A stretch of 64,000 bases of DNA, from assembly GCA_963728395.1 (NCBI GenBank), contig CAVSJJ010000004.1, positions 538,120 to 602,119 on the forward strand. Direction: 5' to 3'. A program made the position numbers and the translations under genes. The notes beneath the pieces were generated by a model, which did no database searches, was not told the DNA's origin, and saw nothing but the letters and a program-made list of their open reading frames with translations. Position 1 is the stretch's first letter. Each line of letters starts with the position of its first letter. This DNA comes from CAVSJJ01 sp963728395 (lineage in GTDB: Bacteria > Actinomycetota > Actinomycetes > Actinomycetales > Dermatophilaceae). Shown here one piece after another: positions 44,071-54,557 of the stretch.

Positions 44071-45504
44071 TCCGAGCAGGCGACAGGCGCTGGCCATCAC
44101 CGGCCTCGGGGCGCTCGCCACCGTCGTCGGTGGCGTCGGGACCTGGCGGTCGATGTCGTCGGATGCACTGGCGGCCGCCTCGGGTGGGGGCGACGACCTT
44201 CGCGAGCCGGAGGTCCTCGCGAGCTCCGGTGGGGCCCTCGAGGTCACGCTCACCGCCGCGCCCGGAGTCACCCTCGCGGGGCGGCATACCGGGGCGTTGG
44301 GATACAACTCCTCGAGCCCGGGCCCGACCCTGCTGGTGCGGCCCGGGGACAACCTGAGGGTGAGACTGCACAACCGGCTCGACGCCGCGACGAACCTCCA
44401 CACCCACGGCCTGCACGTGTCGCCCGAAGGCCTGAGCGACAACATCTTCCGATCCATCGGCCCCGACGCATCCGCCGACTACGAGTACCGGATCCCGGAC
44501 GACCACCCGACCGGAACCTTCTGGTACCACCCCCACCGGCACGGGACCGTGGCCGACCAGGTCTTCGGCGGGCTGCTCGGAGCGCTGCTGGTCGTCGGCT
44601 CGTCGGAGCCGGCCGTCGATCGGGACCGCGTGCTGCTCGTCAGCGACACCACGCTGACCTCGTCCGGCGACGTCGCCGGGGCCAGCAACGCCCAGCTCAT
44701 GGCCGGTCGGGAGGGTGAGCTCGTCCTCGTCAACGGTCAGGACCGGCCGCGCATCGACCTCCCGGCGGGGGCCGTCGAGCGCTGGCGGATCGTCAACACC
44801 TGCATCTCGCGGTTCCTCGACCTCAAGCTCGACGGACACACGCTGGGGCTGATGGGCCACGACGGGCAGGCGCTGCAACCGAGGTCCAATCGGTCGTCCT
44901 GGCGCCCGGGAACCGGGTCGACCTGCTCGTGCGAGGCACCACGCCGGGCTCCTTCGCCCTGCGGACCACTGCCGTCGACCGGGGTGGGATGGGGATGATG
45001 ATGGGGGGCTCCAGCACCTCACCAGAGACGGTGCTGGCCACCGTCTCGGTCCAGACCCGCTCCTCGACGCGCACCCCGGCCTGGCCCGTCGTCGGGGGGC
45101 AGCCGGAGGATCTGCGGGGAGCGGCGGTCGATCGGGCCCGGTCCCTCGCCTTCACGATGGGCATGGGAAGGGGCGGCATGACCTTCGGGTTCGACGGACG
45201 CCCCTTCGACCCGGCCCGCGTCGACCAGAGCCTGACCCTCGACACGGTGGAGGAGTGGACCATCACCAACCCGACGATGATGGACCACCCCTTCCACCTC
45301 CACGTGTGGCCCATGCAGATCATCGATGCACCCGGCTCCGACCCCCACGGGCCGCCCGACTGGCGCGACGTCGTGATCGTCCCGGCCGGCCGCTCGGTGA
45401 CGGTCCGCATCCCCGTGCGCGACTTCGCCGGCAGGACCGTCTGCCACTGCCACATCCTCGACCACGAGGACCTCGGGATGATGGGGCAGGTCCAGGCGCG
45501 CTAG
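44060..45504 (+). pseudogene. multicopper oxidase (CueO-like), frameshifted
   Basis: An exported multicopper oxidase. The N-terminus SRRQALAITGLGALA is a Tat signal. Copper-binding motifs are HTHG, HPHRHG, HPFHLH and HCHILDHEDLGMM, so all four copper sites exist. After GHDGQALQP (about 44880) the frame shifts: a codon-sized plus one-base loss in CAACCGAGG would explain it, since the next frame gives EVQSVVLAPGNRVDLLV. If the shift is a sequencing error the enzyme is intact and would oxidise Cu(I) outside the membrane; the Met-rich stretch GGMGMMMGG supports that. Confidence 0.82.
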
Positions 45505-45549
45505 CGCGCACCGCCGGCGCCGACCCCGCGAGATCGATACCCCCGGGGG

Positions 45550-45571
45550 CTTCATTGAACCTTCATCGAAC
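45550..45571. promoter_or_regulatory. tandem 11-bp repeat CTTCATTGAAC + CTTCATCGAAC
   Basis: The best copy of the repeat: two adjacent 11-mers differing at one base. It lies 117 nt before the SHOCT/cupredoxin genes. It fits binding of an OmpR-type regulator dimer on one face of the helix. Confidence 0.65.
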
Positions 45572-45687
45572 CCCTCGGGCCACCTTCACGCGGGTCGGGC
45601 ACCGTGAGTGGTGATGCACCGCGGATCACCGTCCGCGGCAGGACCGAACGGTAGGACGCGGCGCGGGCCGCAGAGTAGGAGCCCACG

Positions 45688-45957
45688 ATGATGGGTTGGT
45701 ACACCGGGGCCGGCTGGGGAGTCGGCAGCTGGATCGGCATGGGACTGGGCATGGTCGTCTTCTGGGGCCTGATCATTGTCGGGATTGTGGCCCTCCTGCG
45801 CTGGACGGCACAGGGCCGCCCTGCGCCGGGGGGACCGGGCGCTCCCCCCGAGGGAACGTCGGCCACCGCGCTGCAGACCCTCGACGAGCGACTCGCCCGC
45901 GGAGAGATCACCGTGGAGGACTACCAGCGCACCCGCGAGATCCTCCAGGGCCGGTGA
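45688..45957 (+). CDS. SHOCT-domain small membrane protein
   Basis: An 89-residue protein with an N-terminal helix (GMGLGMVVFWGLIIVGIVALL) and a SHOCT end (LDERLARGEITVEDYQRTREIL). TAGGAG precedes the ATG. It ends 5 nt before the cupredoxin gene. Confidence 0.78.
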   Translation: MMGWYTGAGWGVGSWIGMGLGMVVFWGLIIVGIVALLRWTAQGRPAPGGPGAPPEGTSATALQTLDERLARGEITVEDYQRTREILQGR

Positions 45958-45962
45958 GAACG

Positions 45963-46649
45963 ATGCACGCCAACCTCACGTTCGGCCTGGCCGGTGCGGC
46001 CGCCGCAGTGGTCCTCGCCGCCGCCTCCACGGTGGCCCTCGCCGAGGCGACCGGGGGCATCGGCGCCGCGGGGACCTCGCCCCACGCCGCCTCGTTCGCG
46101 GGTCGGCATGCCGCCCAGAACGCCCCGTCCTGCACGGTGCCACAGCTGCCGGGCAGCGTCGTCGACGTCACGCTCAGCGACATGGGCGGCCAGATGATGG
46201 GTGGCGCCGGAGGTCGAGGATACGGCGGCATGATGAGCGGTTCGGGTGGCAGGGGATACGGCGGGATGACGGGCGGCGGATGGAACGGCGGCACCGCGAT
46301 GATGAGCGGGAGCATGTCGGTTCAGGACAACCCGACCACCGTCCCGGCCGGGACCGTCTCGATACGCGTCGCCAACGACGGGTGGCTCACCCACGAGCTG
46401 GTCGTTCTCCCGCTCGCCAGCGGCGCACAGCCGGGGCAGCGCACCATCGCCCTTGACGGCACCGTCTCGGAGGACGCCAGCGTCGGCGAGGCCTCGGCCA
46501 CCTGTGCGGCCGACGAGGGAGACGGCATCGCGGCCGGGAGCGACGGGTGGGTCACGCTCGACCTAAGACCCGGCCGCTATGAGTTGGTGTGCAACCTCCC
46601 CGGCCACTACGCCGCCGGCATGTACGCCGAGCTCGACGTCACCGGCTAG
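45963..46649 (+). CDS. cupredoxin-like copper protein (sulfocyanin type)
   Basis: A 228-residue exported protein. A signal peptide ends near ALAEATGG. The C-terminal cupredoxin has the type 1 copper ligands His144 (WLTHELVVLP), Cys210 and His215 (CNLPGH) and Met220. Residues 74-117 are an insert of Gly, Met and Tyr with two copies of GGRGYGGM, likely to bind copper as well. It should carry electrons or copper outside the membrane, close to the oxidase and the polyferredoxin-like protein. Confidence 0.85.
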   Translation: MHANLTFGLAGAAAAVVLAAASTVALAEATGGIGAAGTSPHAASFAGRHAAQNAPSCTVPQLPGSVVDVTLSDMGGQMMGGAGGRGYGGMMSGSGGRGYGGMTGGGWNGGTAMMSGSMSVQDNPTTVPAGTVSIRVANDGWLTHELVVLPLASGAQPGQRTIALDGTVSEDASVGEASATCAADEGDGIAAGSDGWVTLDLRPGRYELVCNLPGHYAAGMYAELDVTG

Positions 46650-46753
46650 GGTCCCGCAGCCCTCGCCCCGGCTCCCCCGCCCGGGCTCCCGCTGCACATC
46701 CCTGGGCGGTCGGCCGGGCGAGGATGACGCAGATCACGCCGCCTCGGCGCAAC

Positions 46754-46775
46754 CTTGACCGGACCTTCATGGAAG
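46754..46775. promoter_or_regulatory. tandem 11-bp repeat CTTGACCGGAC + CTTCATGGAAG
   Basis: Same period and pattern as the site at 45550. It lies 137 nt before the gene at 46912 and the coupled iron-sulfur gene. Confidence 0.55.
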
Positions 46776-46911
46776 GTCTCGGGTTACGACACAACGTCTC
46801 CCTAGCGTGCACCGTGACGCCCCTCGCCGACCCTCGTCGGCGGCGACGGCTCTGCTGCTCGCGGCGGGCGTCGGCCGCGGACACCACCGCGGGATCGACA
46901 GGGAGACCGAG

Positions 46912-47319
46912 ATGCGCATGCAGGGCACCGAACCGGTGACGGACGCCGAGATGGCCCGGCGCCATCGCTCGCCCGTGGTGACCGTCGGCCTCGCGCTCGG
47001 CCTGTCCGTGGCCGGATCGACCACGCTGGCGCAGGCGGCCTACGCGGCGGGGATCCGGGACGGGGTCGCGACGGCACCAGCGGCCGTTGGCGCGCACGGG
47101 TCCCCCACCCCCATGCCGGGTATGCCGGACGCCCCGTCTGGCGGGTTCGCCTTCCCCGCCGCGGCGGCCGAAGCCGACCGACCGGTCGGGGTCGTCCTCG
47201 GGGTCTTCGGCGGGGCAACCGGCCTCGTCCTCCTCGGGGCCGGAACCCTGCGGCACAAGGACCGCGCCGCCCGGCGGGTCTTGAAGTCCGAGCGCGTCGG
47301 GACAAGGACGCAGCCGTGA
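46912..47319 (+). CDS. hypothetical exported or membrane protein
   Basis: A 135-residue protein with an N-terminal hydrophobic segment (VVTVGLALGLSVAGSTTLAQAA), a Met/Pro-rich middle (SPTPMPGMPDAPSGG) and a second helix (GVVLGVFGGATGLVLLGAG). GGGAG is 6 nt before ATG 46912. It overlaps the next gene by 4 nt (GTGA). The MPGMP stretch may bind copper; otherwise unknown. Confidence 0.6.
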   Translation: MRMQGTEPVTDAEMARRHRSPVVTVGLALGLSVAGSTTLAQAAYAAGIRDGVATAPAAVGAHGSPTPMPGMPDAPSGGFAFPAAAAEADRPVGVVLGVFGGATGLVLLGAGTLRHKDRAARRVLKSERVGTRTQP

Positions 47320-48755
47320 GCCAGGACCTCCGGGTGCGCGTTGCCGACACCATGCGGCAGCGGGGCAGCCACCCGGACACCCCGCGTCCCGCCTTCCCAC
47401 CGGATGAGCCCCTTGGTCACGACCTGCTCCGCCACCGGGCGGTCTTGGCCCTGATGCGGAGCCGCTGGTACCCCGGGGTGATCCAGGTCCCCGTCGCCGC
47501 AGTCTTCGGCTTCGTCGCCTACCAGCTCCTCGCCGGGCCGTCCGGCGCGCACCAGAATGCCGGGACCGCACTGATGTGGGTGCTGTGGTGGCCGGCCTTG
47601 CCGCTGTTGTATGTCCTCCTGGGTCGGTTCTGGTGCGCGGTGTGTCCGTTCGCCACGATCTCCGACCTCGTCCAGAGGCTCGTCGGCGCGAACCGGCCGG
47701 TCCCCCGCTTTCTGGTGCGGTACGGCATCTGGGTCATCGACGCGACCTTCCTGGCGATCACCTGGGCGGACCATGTCTTCGGCATCGTCGGCTCCCCATG
47801 GGGATCCGGCGTGTTGCTGCTCCTGCTGACCTTCGCCGTCATCGTGTCCGGGGCCTTCTTCCGGCGCCGCGCCTTCTGTCGCTACCTGTGCTTCCTCGGC
47901 GGTTTGTCGGCGAACTACGGGCGCGCGGGGATGGTCACGCTTCGGGCAGACCCCGCCATCTGTGCGACATGCAGCGCCAAGGCCGCTTGCTTCAACGGCA
48001 CCGACACGGTCGCGCCCTGCCCCCTATCCGCGTTTCCTCGGACCCTGGACACCAGCGCGGCCTGCAACCTGTGCGCGAACTGCGTGAAGGCTTGCCCGGA
48101 AGGGGCGATCAGCCTCACGGTTCGCAAGCCCACGAAGGAGCTGTGGTTCCTGCGGACCCCGCGGGCGGAGGAGTCCTTCCTCGCCATGGCGATCATGGGC
48201 GTCGTCATCGTCCAGAACGTCACGATGCTGCCGGTCTGGGACGAACTGCTCGCCAGCGTCGGCCGGCTCACGGGCGTCACCAGCTACCCGGTGCTCTTCA
48301 CCATCGCCTTCGCCATCGGGGTGTCCCTGCCGGTGGCCCTCCTCGCGGCCGCGTCCGGTGTCGCATCCGGAGGGAGTCTCGAGCGTCTGTCGGCCAACTT
48401 CGCGCGATTCGGGTACGCACTGATCCCGCTCGACATCGCCGGCCACGTGGCGCACAACCTCTTCCACCTCCTGTCCGAGGGCAAGTCGGTCGTCTACACG
48501 ACTGGAGCCTTGTTCGGTATGCCGCAGACGGACTCTCCCGCCCTCGTCGGCGCCTCGACGATCCGGGTCCTGCAGTTCGGACTCCTGGCGCTCGGGCTGG
48601 CCGCGTCCTGGTACACCGCCCACCGGATCTCCCGTCGGTTCTCGGTCGGAGGGGTGTTCCGAGGCTCGCCCCTGTTGCCGGTCGCCGTCGTCATCGCCGT
48701 CCTGGGGGCGGTCAATGTCGTCATGTTCACCTTCCCCATGGCCCACCGGATGTAG
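47316..48755 (+). CDS. polyferredoxin-like membrane protein (NapH/CcoG/NosR type)
   Basis: A 479-residue membrane protein with about ten helices and several iron-sulfur sites: Cys107 and Cys110 in CAVCP, CRYLC, CATCSAKAAC and the ferredoxin motif CNLCANCVKACP. Proteins of this type pass electrons from quinol to exported copper or nitrogen enzymes (NosR, NapH) or handle copper for cytochrome assembly (CcoG). Here it is coupled to a Met-rich protein and close to a cupredoxin and an oxidase. Its partner is inferred. Confidence 0.82.
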   Translation: MSQDLRVRVADTMRQRGSHPDTPRPAFPPDEPLGHDLLRHRAVLALMRSRWYPGVIQVPVAAVFGFVAYQLLAGPSGAHQNAGTALMWVLWWPALPLLYVLLGRFWCAVCPFATISDLVQRLVGANRPVPRFLVRYGIWVIDATFLAITWADHVFGIVGSPWGSGVLLLLLTFAVIVSGAFFRRRAFCRYLCFLGGLSANYGRAGMVTLRADPAICATCSAKAACFNGTDTVAPCPLSAFPRTLDTSAACNLCANCVKACPEGAISLTVRKPTKELWFLRTPRAEESFLAMAIMGVVIVQNVTMLPVWDELLASVGRLTGVTSYPVLFTIAFAIGVSLPVALLAAASGVASGGSLERLSANFARFGYALIPLDIAGHVAHNLFHLLSEGKSVVYTTGALFGMPQTDSPALVGASTIRVLQFGLLALGLAASWYTAHRISRRFSVGGVFRGSPLLPVAVVIAVLGAVNVVMFTFPMAHRM

Positions 48756-48807
48756 GCGCCCCAGTTCCCGATCCCCTCACCCATTCCCCCACACCGAAGG
48801 ACCCCCG

Positions 48808-49707
48808 ATGAAGAACAAGACCAGCCCCAGGACCGCCGTCCCACCCCGCGGCGGGTGGCGCCGGCCCCACCTTCTCGTCGCTGTCGGTATCCTCGCCGCC
48901 CTGACCCTGGCGGGGTGCTCGACGAACGACGCGCCGGAGGCCGAGAAGGTTGTGCCCGCCGGAACCCTTCCCGGCGAGCACGTTCACGGCGTGGGGCGGG
49001 ATCCCGGAACCGGCAAGGTCAACCTCGCCACCCACGAGGGCCTGTTCGTCATGCAAGCGGACGGCGGGTGGGCCCAGGTCGGCCCGACGGTCGACCTGAT
49101 GAGCTTCGCGATCGACGGCACGGGCACGTACTACGCCTCGGGCCATCCCGCAGACGGGGTCGACCTGCCGGCGCCCGTCGGACTGATCAGCTCGACCGAC
49201 GGCGGGAAGTCCTGGAGTGTGCTCTCGCGAGGAGGAGCCTCGGACTTCCACGAGCTCGCCACGTCGACGGCCGGCGTGATGGGGTTCGACACCGCACTGC
49301 GAGTCACGTCGGACGGCAAGAACTGGGAGCAGGGTGGGCTCCCCCTCGAGCCGAGGTCGCTCGCCTCCGCGCCCGACGGCTCGCAGGTCCTGGCCACGAC
49401 CAGCAAGGGGGTGCTCGGCTCCACCGACGGAGGGGCGACGTGGACCGCGCAGGCCTCGGCACCCTTCCTGTTCCTCGTCGCCTGGGCCGACGCGACCACG
49501 ATCGTGGGGCTCAGCACGGATGGGGCTCTCGCCCTCAGCACCGACGCCGGACGGACCTGGACGACCGACCTGGCCCGGGTCACCAGCGCCCAGGCCATGT
49601 CCGCCAGCCGCAACGACGCGGGCACCCTCGAGATCCTCGTCGTCACCGACGACGACGTCATGCAGTCCCTCGACAACGGCGTGAGCCTCTCCCCGCTCAG
49701 GGCATGA
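48808..49707 (+). CDS. BNR-repeat lipoprotein (F510_1955 family)
   Basis: A 299-residue exported lipoprotein. The signal peptide ends in the lipobox LAGC. VHGVGRDPGTGKVNLATHEGLF starts a beta-propeller with Asp boxes SSTDGGKSW and GSTDGGATW, like sialidase and YCF48-type repeats. No catalytic residues can be assigned. GAAGGACC lies before the ATG. It ends the plus-strand copper/redox block. Confidence 0.8.
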   Translation: MKNKTSPRTAVPPRGGWRRPHLLVAVGILAALTLAGCSTNDAPEAEKVVPAGTLPGEHVHGVGRDPGTGKVNLATHEGLFVMQADGGWAQVGPTVDLMSFAIDGTGTYYASGHPADGVDLPAPVGLISSTDGGKSWSVLSRGGASDFHELATSTAGVMGFDTALRVTSDGKNWEQGGLPLEPRSLASAPDGSQVLATTSKGVLGSTDGGATWTAQASAPFLFLVAWADATTIVGLSTDGALALSTDAGRTWTTDLARVTSAQAMSASRNDAGTLEILVVTDDDVMQSLDNGVSLSPLRA

Positions 49708-49734
49708 CGACAGGCCCCGGCACACCGGGTGCAA

Positions 49735-49751
49735 CCGGCCTGCCGGGCCGG
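49735..49751. terminator. hairpin CCGGCC-N5-GGCCGG between convergent genes
   Basis: A perfect 6-bp GC stem between the lipoprotein gene and the end of nuoN. It has no T run, as is common in high-GC organisms. It could stop transcription from both sides. Confidence 0.45.
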
Positions 49752-49780
49752 CGCTGCAACCACGGGCGACCGCGACAGCG

Positions 49781-51175
49781 TCAGGAGCCCCCCAACACGG
49801 CCCAGAGCGGCCCGGCAAGGATGCCGAGAATGACGGAGAGAGCGGCCGCGACGATCGCCGTCCGTTCCGACCACGGTCGGGGCTGCCCCAGGGCCTCGTC
49901 CGGGTCGTCCCGGCGCAGGACGGGCGCGACCCACCGCAGGTAGTAGAAGAGAGAGATCAGGGTGTTGACGAGGACGGCGACCGTGAGCCAGGCCGCACCG
50001 CCGTCCCACGCGGCGGTCGCCACGCTCAGCTTGCCGACGAACACCACCGTCGGTGGCGTTCCGACCAGCCCGAGCAGGGCCACGACGAGCGCGACGGCCA
50101 CGACGGGGCGCGAGCGCACCAGCCCGGCATACCCGGACAGCGAGCGTGCGGACGGGAAGGCGGCCGTCACGGCGAAGGCGGCGAGGTTGGTCACGGAGTA
50201 GCCGGCGAGATAGAGCAGCAGGGCCGGCCGCCCGACATCGCTGCCTCCCGCGACCGCGACCGGCACGAGCAGGTAGCCGACCTGGCTGACGGTCGACCAA
50301 CCGAGCAGACGTCACGGGTCGCTCTGGCCGTAAGCCGCGAGGTTGCCCAAGGTCATGCTCCCGACGGCGATGGCACCGACGAGCGCCCCCCAGGCGAGCG
50401 TCTCCGGAAGCGCCAGGACCAATCGGTAGGCGGCGATGACGGCCCCGATCTTCGGCACCGTCGTCACGAAGCTGGCCGCGACCGCCGTCGCGCCCTCAGC
50501 CGCGTCGGGGACCCAGAAGTGCGCGGGGACGGCGCCGGCCTTGAAGGTGAGTCCGGCCAGGACCGCGACCACCCCGGCGCCGATGAGGCTGGTCGGCGCG
50601 TCGGCCAGGCCTCCAGCCAGCTCCGGGTACGCCGTGGTCGCTCCGGCGCCGTAGAGGAGGGTCACACCGAGCAGGAGGAGGATGCCGAAGAGGGCTCCGA
50701 CCAGATATGTCTTCAGAGCCGCCTCGGCGGCTGCCTTGGTCCGACCGAGGCCGATGAGGGCGTAGAGGGGGATGCTCGCGAGGAGGAAGCCGACGGCGAG
50801 GACGAGCAGGTCACGCGCGCCGGCCAGGATGACCGTGCCTGTGGTGGCGAACAGCACCAGTGCGTAGGTCTCACTCTCGCGATCCGTGCCGGACGTCTCG
50901 TCCGCCGCGAGGGCCAGGACGACGAGAGCAGCGGCCGCGGCCACGACCCGGGCGGCGGTCGTCGAGACATCGATCACGTAGGCACCCTCGAAGGCCGTCC
51001 CGGTCGTCCGGGCGCCGGCGGTGGCGGCGACCACTGCCCCGAGGAGCGCGGCGGCCGCGACGAGCCGCAACCGGCCCTGCCTGCGGCGGGGTGTGAACGA
51101 CCCGCCGATCAGACACGTCAATCCACCGCCGAACACGAGCATCTCGGGCAGAGCGGCGAGCGGGTTCATGCCCAT
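49781..51175 (-). pseudogene. nuoN: complex I-like antiporter subunit NuoN, in-frame stop
   Basis: An antiporter-like membrane subunit of 464 codons with 12-14 helices. FKAGAVPAHFWVPDAAEGA holds the conserved channel Lys/His, and the frame runs normally to AAYGQSDP. A TGA at 50312-50314 then interrupts it; the same frame continues as RLLGWSTVSQVGYLL to a natural end at 49781. TGA replaces a position before the conserved Arg. Either a nonsense change, a read error or readthrough applies. It is the last gene of the cluster. Confidence 0.85.
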
Positions 51176-51191
51176 CGGGGACCTCGCGTCC

Positions 51192-52685
51192 TCACCGGTC
51201 GATCGCCGTGACGACGGTGCGGGCCGCGGGCTCGATCACGTCGAGAAGCGGTCGCGGCGCAAGGCCGATGGCGATGGACAGAGCGAGAAGGGGGGCGATG
51301 GCCCAGGTCTCCTGCGGCCGGAGGTCGGCGAAGACCGAGCTGCGGGGCCCCTCATCGCCGGTGAACACGCGTTGCAGGGTCCACAGCAGGACGGCGCTGA
51401 TGAGCAGGATGCCCAGCAGGGCGACCGCCGCCCACGGCGTCGCAGCAATGCCGCCGGTGAAGATCTGGAACTCGGCGATGAACCCGGAGAGCCCCGGGAG
51501 ACCCAGCGAGGCGAACGCCGCCACGGCGAACAGGGCCGCCGCTCGAGGGGCCCTCCCGCCGAGCCCGCCGAACTCGGCGATCCGGTAGGTCTCCGCGCGG
51601 TCGAGGAACACCGCGGCCAGAAGGAAGAGCGCCGCGGTGATGAGCCCGTGGCTGACCATCTGGGTCACGGCCCCGGTCACGGCGACGCTGCGGGCGTCGG
51701 TGGTGTCCGGAGCCACGACACCGGCTGCGCCGACGGCGAGGACGACATACCCCATGTGGTTGACCGAGGTGTAGGCGATCATCCGTTTGAGGTCGTCCTG
51801 GGCCAGGGAGACGAGCGCACCCCAGAGGACGGAGACGATGCCCACGGCCAGGACCACCCCGGCCCAGGAGCGCCAGGCGGCCGGGAGCAGTGGCATGGCG
51901 ATCCGGACGAACCCGTAGGCGCCGAGCTTGAGAAGGACGCCGGCGAGGACCGCCGATCCGACGGCGGGGGCGTCGGTGTGCGCCGGCGGCAGCCAGGTGT
52001 GGAACGGCACCGTCGGTGTCTTGACGGCCAGCCCGAGCAGGATCGCACCGAGGATGACCACTCCCGCTCCCCCGCGTCCGGCCAATGGATTCTGCCGGGA
52101 CAGCTCGACGATGTCGAAGGTATGCGGGGCGGCAGCGAGGTACAGACCGATGAAGCCGGCCAGCAGCGCCAGGGACCCCAAGAACGTGTACAGGAAGAAG
52201 CGCAACGCCGAGCGGGCCCGGTCACCGTGGCCCCATCCCGCGATGACGAAGTACATCGCCACGATGGACAGGTCGAAGAAGACGAAGAAGAGGAGCAGGT
52301 CGGCGGAGGCGAACAACCCGATGCTGACCGTCTCGAGGGCCAAGAAGAGCGCGCCCCGTGATCGCGGCCGGTCGACGTCGCGCAGCGAGTACACGGCACA
52401 GACGAGGAACACGACGGCGGTCATCGCCACCAGAGGCAACGACAGCCCGTCAAGGCCCACGTGGTAGCTGCTGTTGACCCCGGGGATCCACGGCGCCCGC
52501 TCCTCGAAGGCGAGCCGCCCCGGGGCGGGCGCACGATAGCTCCACCACAGCACGGCAACCGCTACGACCTCTGCGGCGGAGGCAACAACCCACCACCACG
52601 CAGCGAGGCGCTCCCCCAGGCCGGGCGCGAGGAGCACCAGAGCGGCCGCGAGCGGCAGGAACACGATGATGGACAGCACGGTCAC
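51192..52685 (-). CDS. nuoM: complex I-like antiporter subunit NuoM
   Basis: A 497-residue membrane subunit with about 14 helices. The conserved Glu in LALETVSIGLF and Lys in AVKTPTVPFHTWLPPAH, with DLKRMIAYTSVNHMGYV, mark a Mrp-antiporter type proton channel. The GTG start overlaps nuoL by 4 nt. This subunit is intact and of normal length. Confidence 0.92.
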   Translation of the reverse strand: MTVLSIIVFLPLAAALVLLAPGLGERLAAWWWVVASAAEVVAVAVLWWSYRAPAPGRLAFEERAPWIPGVNSSYHVGLDGLSLPLVAMTAVVFLVCAVYSLRDVDRPRSRGALFLALETVSIGLFASADLLLFFVFFDLSIVAMYFVIAGWGHGDRARSALRFFLYTFLGSLALLAGFIGLYLAAAPHTFDIVELSRQNPLAGRGGAGVVILGAILLGLAVKTPTVPFHTWLPPAHTDAPAVGSAVLAGVLLKLGAYGFVRIAMPLLPAAWRSWAGVVLAVGIVSVLWGALVSLAQDDLKRMIAYTSVNHMGYVVLAVGAAGVVAPDTTDARSVAVTGAVTQMVSHGLITAALFLLAAVFLDRAETYRIAEFGGLGGRAPRAAALFAVAAFASLGLPGLSGFIAEFQIFTGGIAATPWAAVALLGILLISAVLLWTLQRVFTGDEGPRSSVFADLRPQETWAIAPLLALSIAIGLAPRPLLDVIEPAARTVVTAIDR

Positions 52686-54543
52686 CTCACGAGGACGACG
52701 AGGACGAGGCCGACGCCGACGAGGACGACGCCCTGGACGTAGTACTGCTGCAGCAACCCGGTCTGTGGGCGGCGCGCGAGATCGCCGGCCCGCCGGACGC
52801 CCTCGGCGATCGCGCGCACCGCGGCGTCGACCCACCGGTCGTCGGCGAGCGCAACAGATCCAGCGACTCTCCGCGCGCCATCGGCGAGCGCGTCGACAGT
52901 CGCCGCGAGCACGTCATCGACGCGGGCCGCCGAGCGGGCGAGGAGGAGGGTCGGATGGACCATCATCGCGTGGGCCGCGCGCTCCAGCCCGAACCACGAC
53001 TCGGCCCAGCTCGGCTGCGGGAGGGGGCGCCACCACACGGCCACGACCACCAGCACGGCCAGGAGCGCCGAGATGGCCAGCTGTGCGGTGGTCGGCTCGA
53101 CGAGATGGGCGCCGGCCACGTCCGCCAGGGCACCCGAGGGGCCGGGCAGGGCGAGGAGCCCGAGCGCGGCGGCGGCGGTGGCCAACAGGGCGATCGAAAG
53201 GGTCAGGGGCCAGCGGATGTGGCCGCTCGCGGGCTCCTCCTCGCCGCGCCGCTCCGTCGCGTCTACGCCCTGCCCGCCGTCCCGCGGGGCCCACAGGACG
53301 CGGAGAACTGTGCCGGCGTATGCCGCGGACAGCGCCGCGCCGAGGAGCCGGCGCCGTAGAGGAGGGCCGAGCGACTCGCGGCCACGGCGAGAACGAGGTC
53401 CTTCGAGGCCCACAGCGACAGCGGTGGGATCCCGGCAAGGGCGAGCAGCGCAACGCTCGCCGCCGCCCGCACCAGCGGCCACTGGGCCACCGCGCCGCGA
53501 AGCGAGGACAGCCGCTTCGTTCCGAGGGCGGAGAGCCACCCACCGGCGGCGAGGAACAGGCCGGCCTTCGTCACCGCGTGGGCGACAAGGTGGGCGGTCC
53601 CGGCCGCCGTGGCACCCAGGCCGGCCGCCATGACGACGAATCCGAGCTGGGCGGAGGTCGAGGCCGCGAGCAGCAGCTTGAGGTCGCGCTGGCCCACGGC
53701 AACGATGCCGAGCGCGACAGCCGTGACCGCTCCGGCCCAGGTGGCGACGGTGGCCGCCCACCCTGTCGCCGCGAGGAGGGGGCTCAGCCGCAGAAGCAGA
53801 TAGCCGCCCATGGCGACCATCGCCGCCGAGTGCAGCAAGGCACTCACGGGGCTCGGCCCGTCCATGGCCCGCGCGAGCCAGAAGGCGAAGACGAGCTGGG
53901 CGGCCTTGCCCAGGGCAGCCAGAAGGACGCCGAGCGCGATGACGCTGCGCCAACCCGACGTCGCCGCCGCCAACCCATCGAGGTCGAGGCGGGCTCCTCC
54001 GGCCAGGGCCGCGCCGGCGGCGGCATACAACCCCAGGTCCGCCGCCCTGGTCGCGAGGAAGGCGGTCAGTCCAGAGGCCACGCGGTGTTGTTCCCGCCAT
54101 CGGAAGCCGATGAGGGCGAACGAGGTTGCGCCCATGACCTCCCAGGCCAGCAACAACGTCGGCAGCGTCTCAGCGACCACCGTCATCAGCGCGGCGGCGG
54201 CGAAGCCCAGCATGAGTCCGTTGAAGCGTGCGGGAGAGTCTCGGATGTCGGTGGCCGCGCCGATCAGGACGAGAAGGGTCACCGCGGCGACGGTCGGCGC
54301 GACGATCGCTGCGAGTCCGTCCACGCGCAAGGCCAGATCCGACCCTGCCACGAAGGGCACTGCGACAGCGGGCCGTAGCAGGGCCGCCGACGACGCCAGG
54401 GCTGTCGTGACGAATGCGACCCCGATCCCGATGGCCGGGGCGGCGTGTCGTAGCCGCGGAGGCCCAAGCAGCAGACCCGCGGCGGCTAGCGCGGGGACGC
54501 CGGGGAGCGACCACAGCACGGCGGCGTCGGTGGTCGCACTCAT
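52682..54543 (-). pseudogene. nuoL: complex I-like antiporter subunit NuoL, frameshifted
   Basis: A proton-channel subunit of about 620 codons. The first frame has LLAWEVMGATSFALIGF and HAVTKAGLFLAAGG. At about 53345 (GGCTCCTCGG) it shifts; the second frame gives LLGAALSAAYAGTVLRVLW and, near the end, the amphipathic region and final helix (YYVQGVVLVGVGLVLVVL). A one-base loss explains it. ATG 54543 is taken; GTG 54561 overlaps nuoK. Confidence 0.85.
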
Positions 54544-54557
54544 CTGGTCACCGTGCC

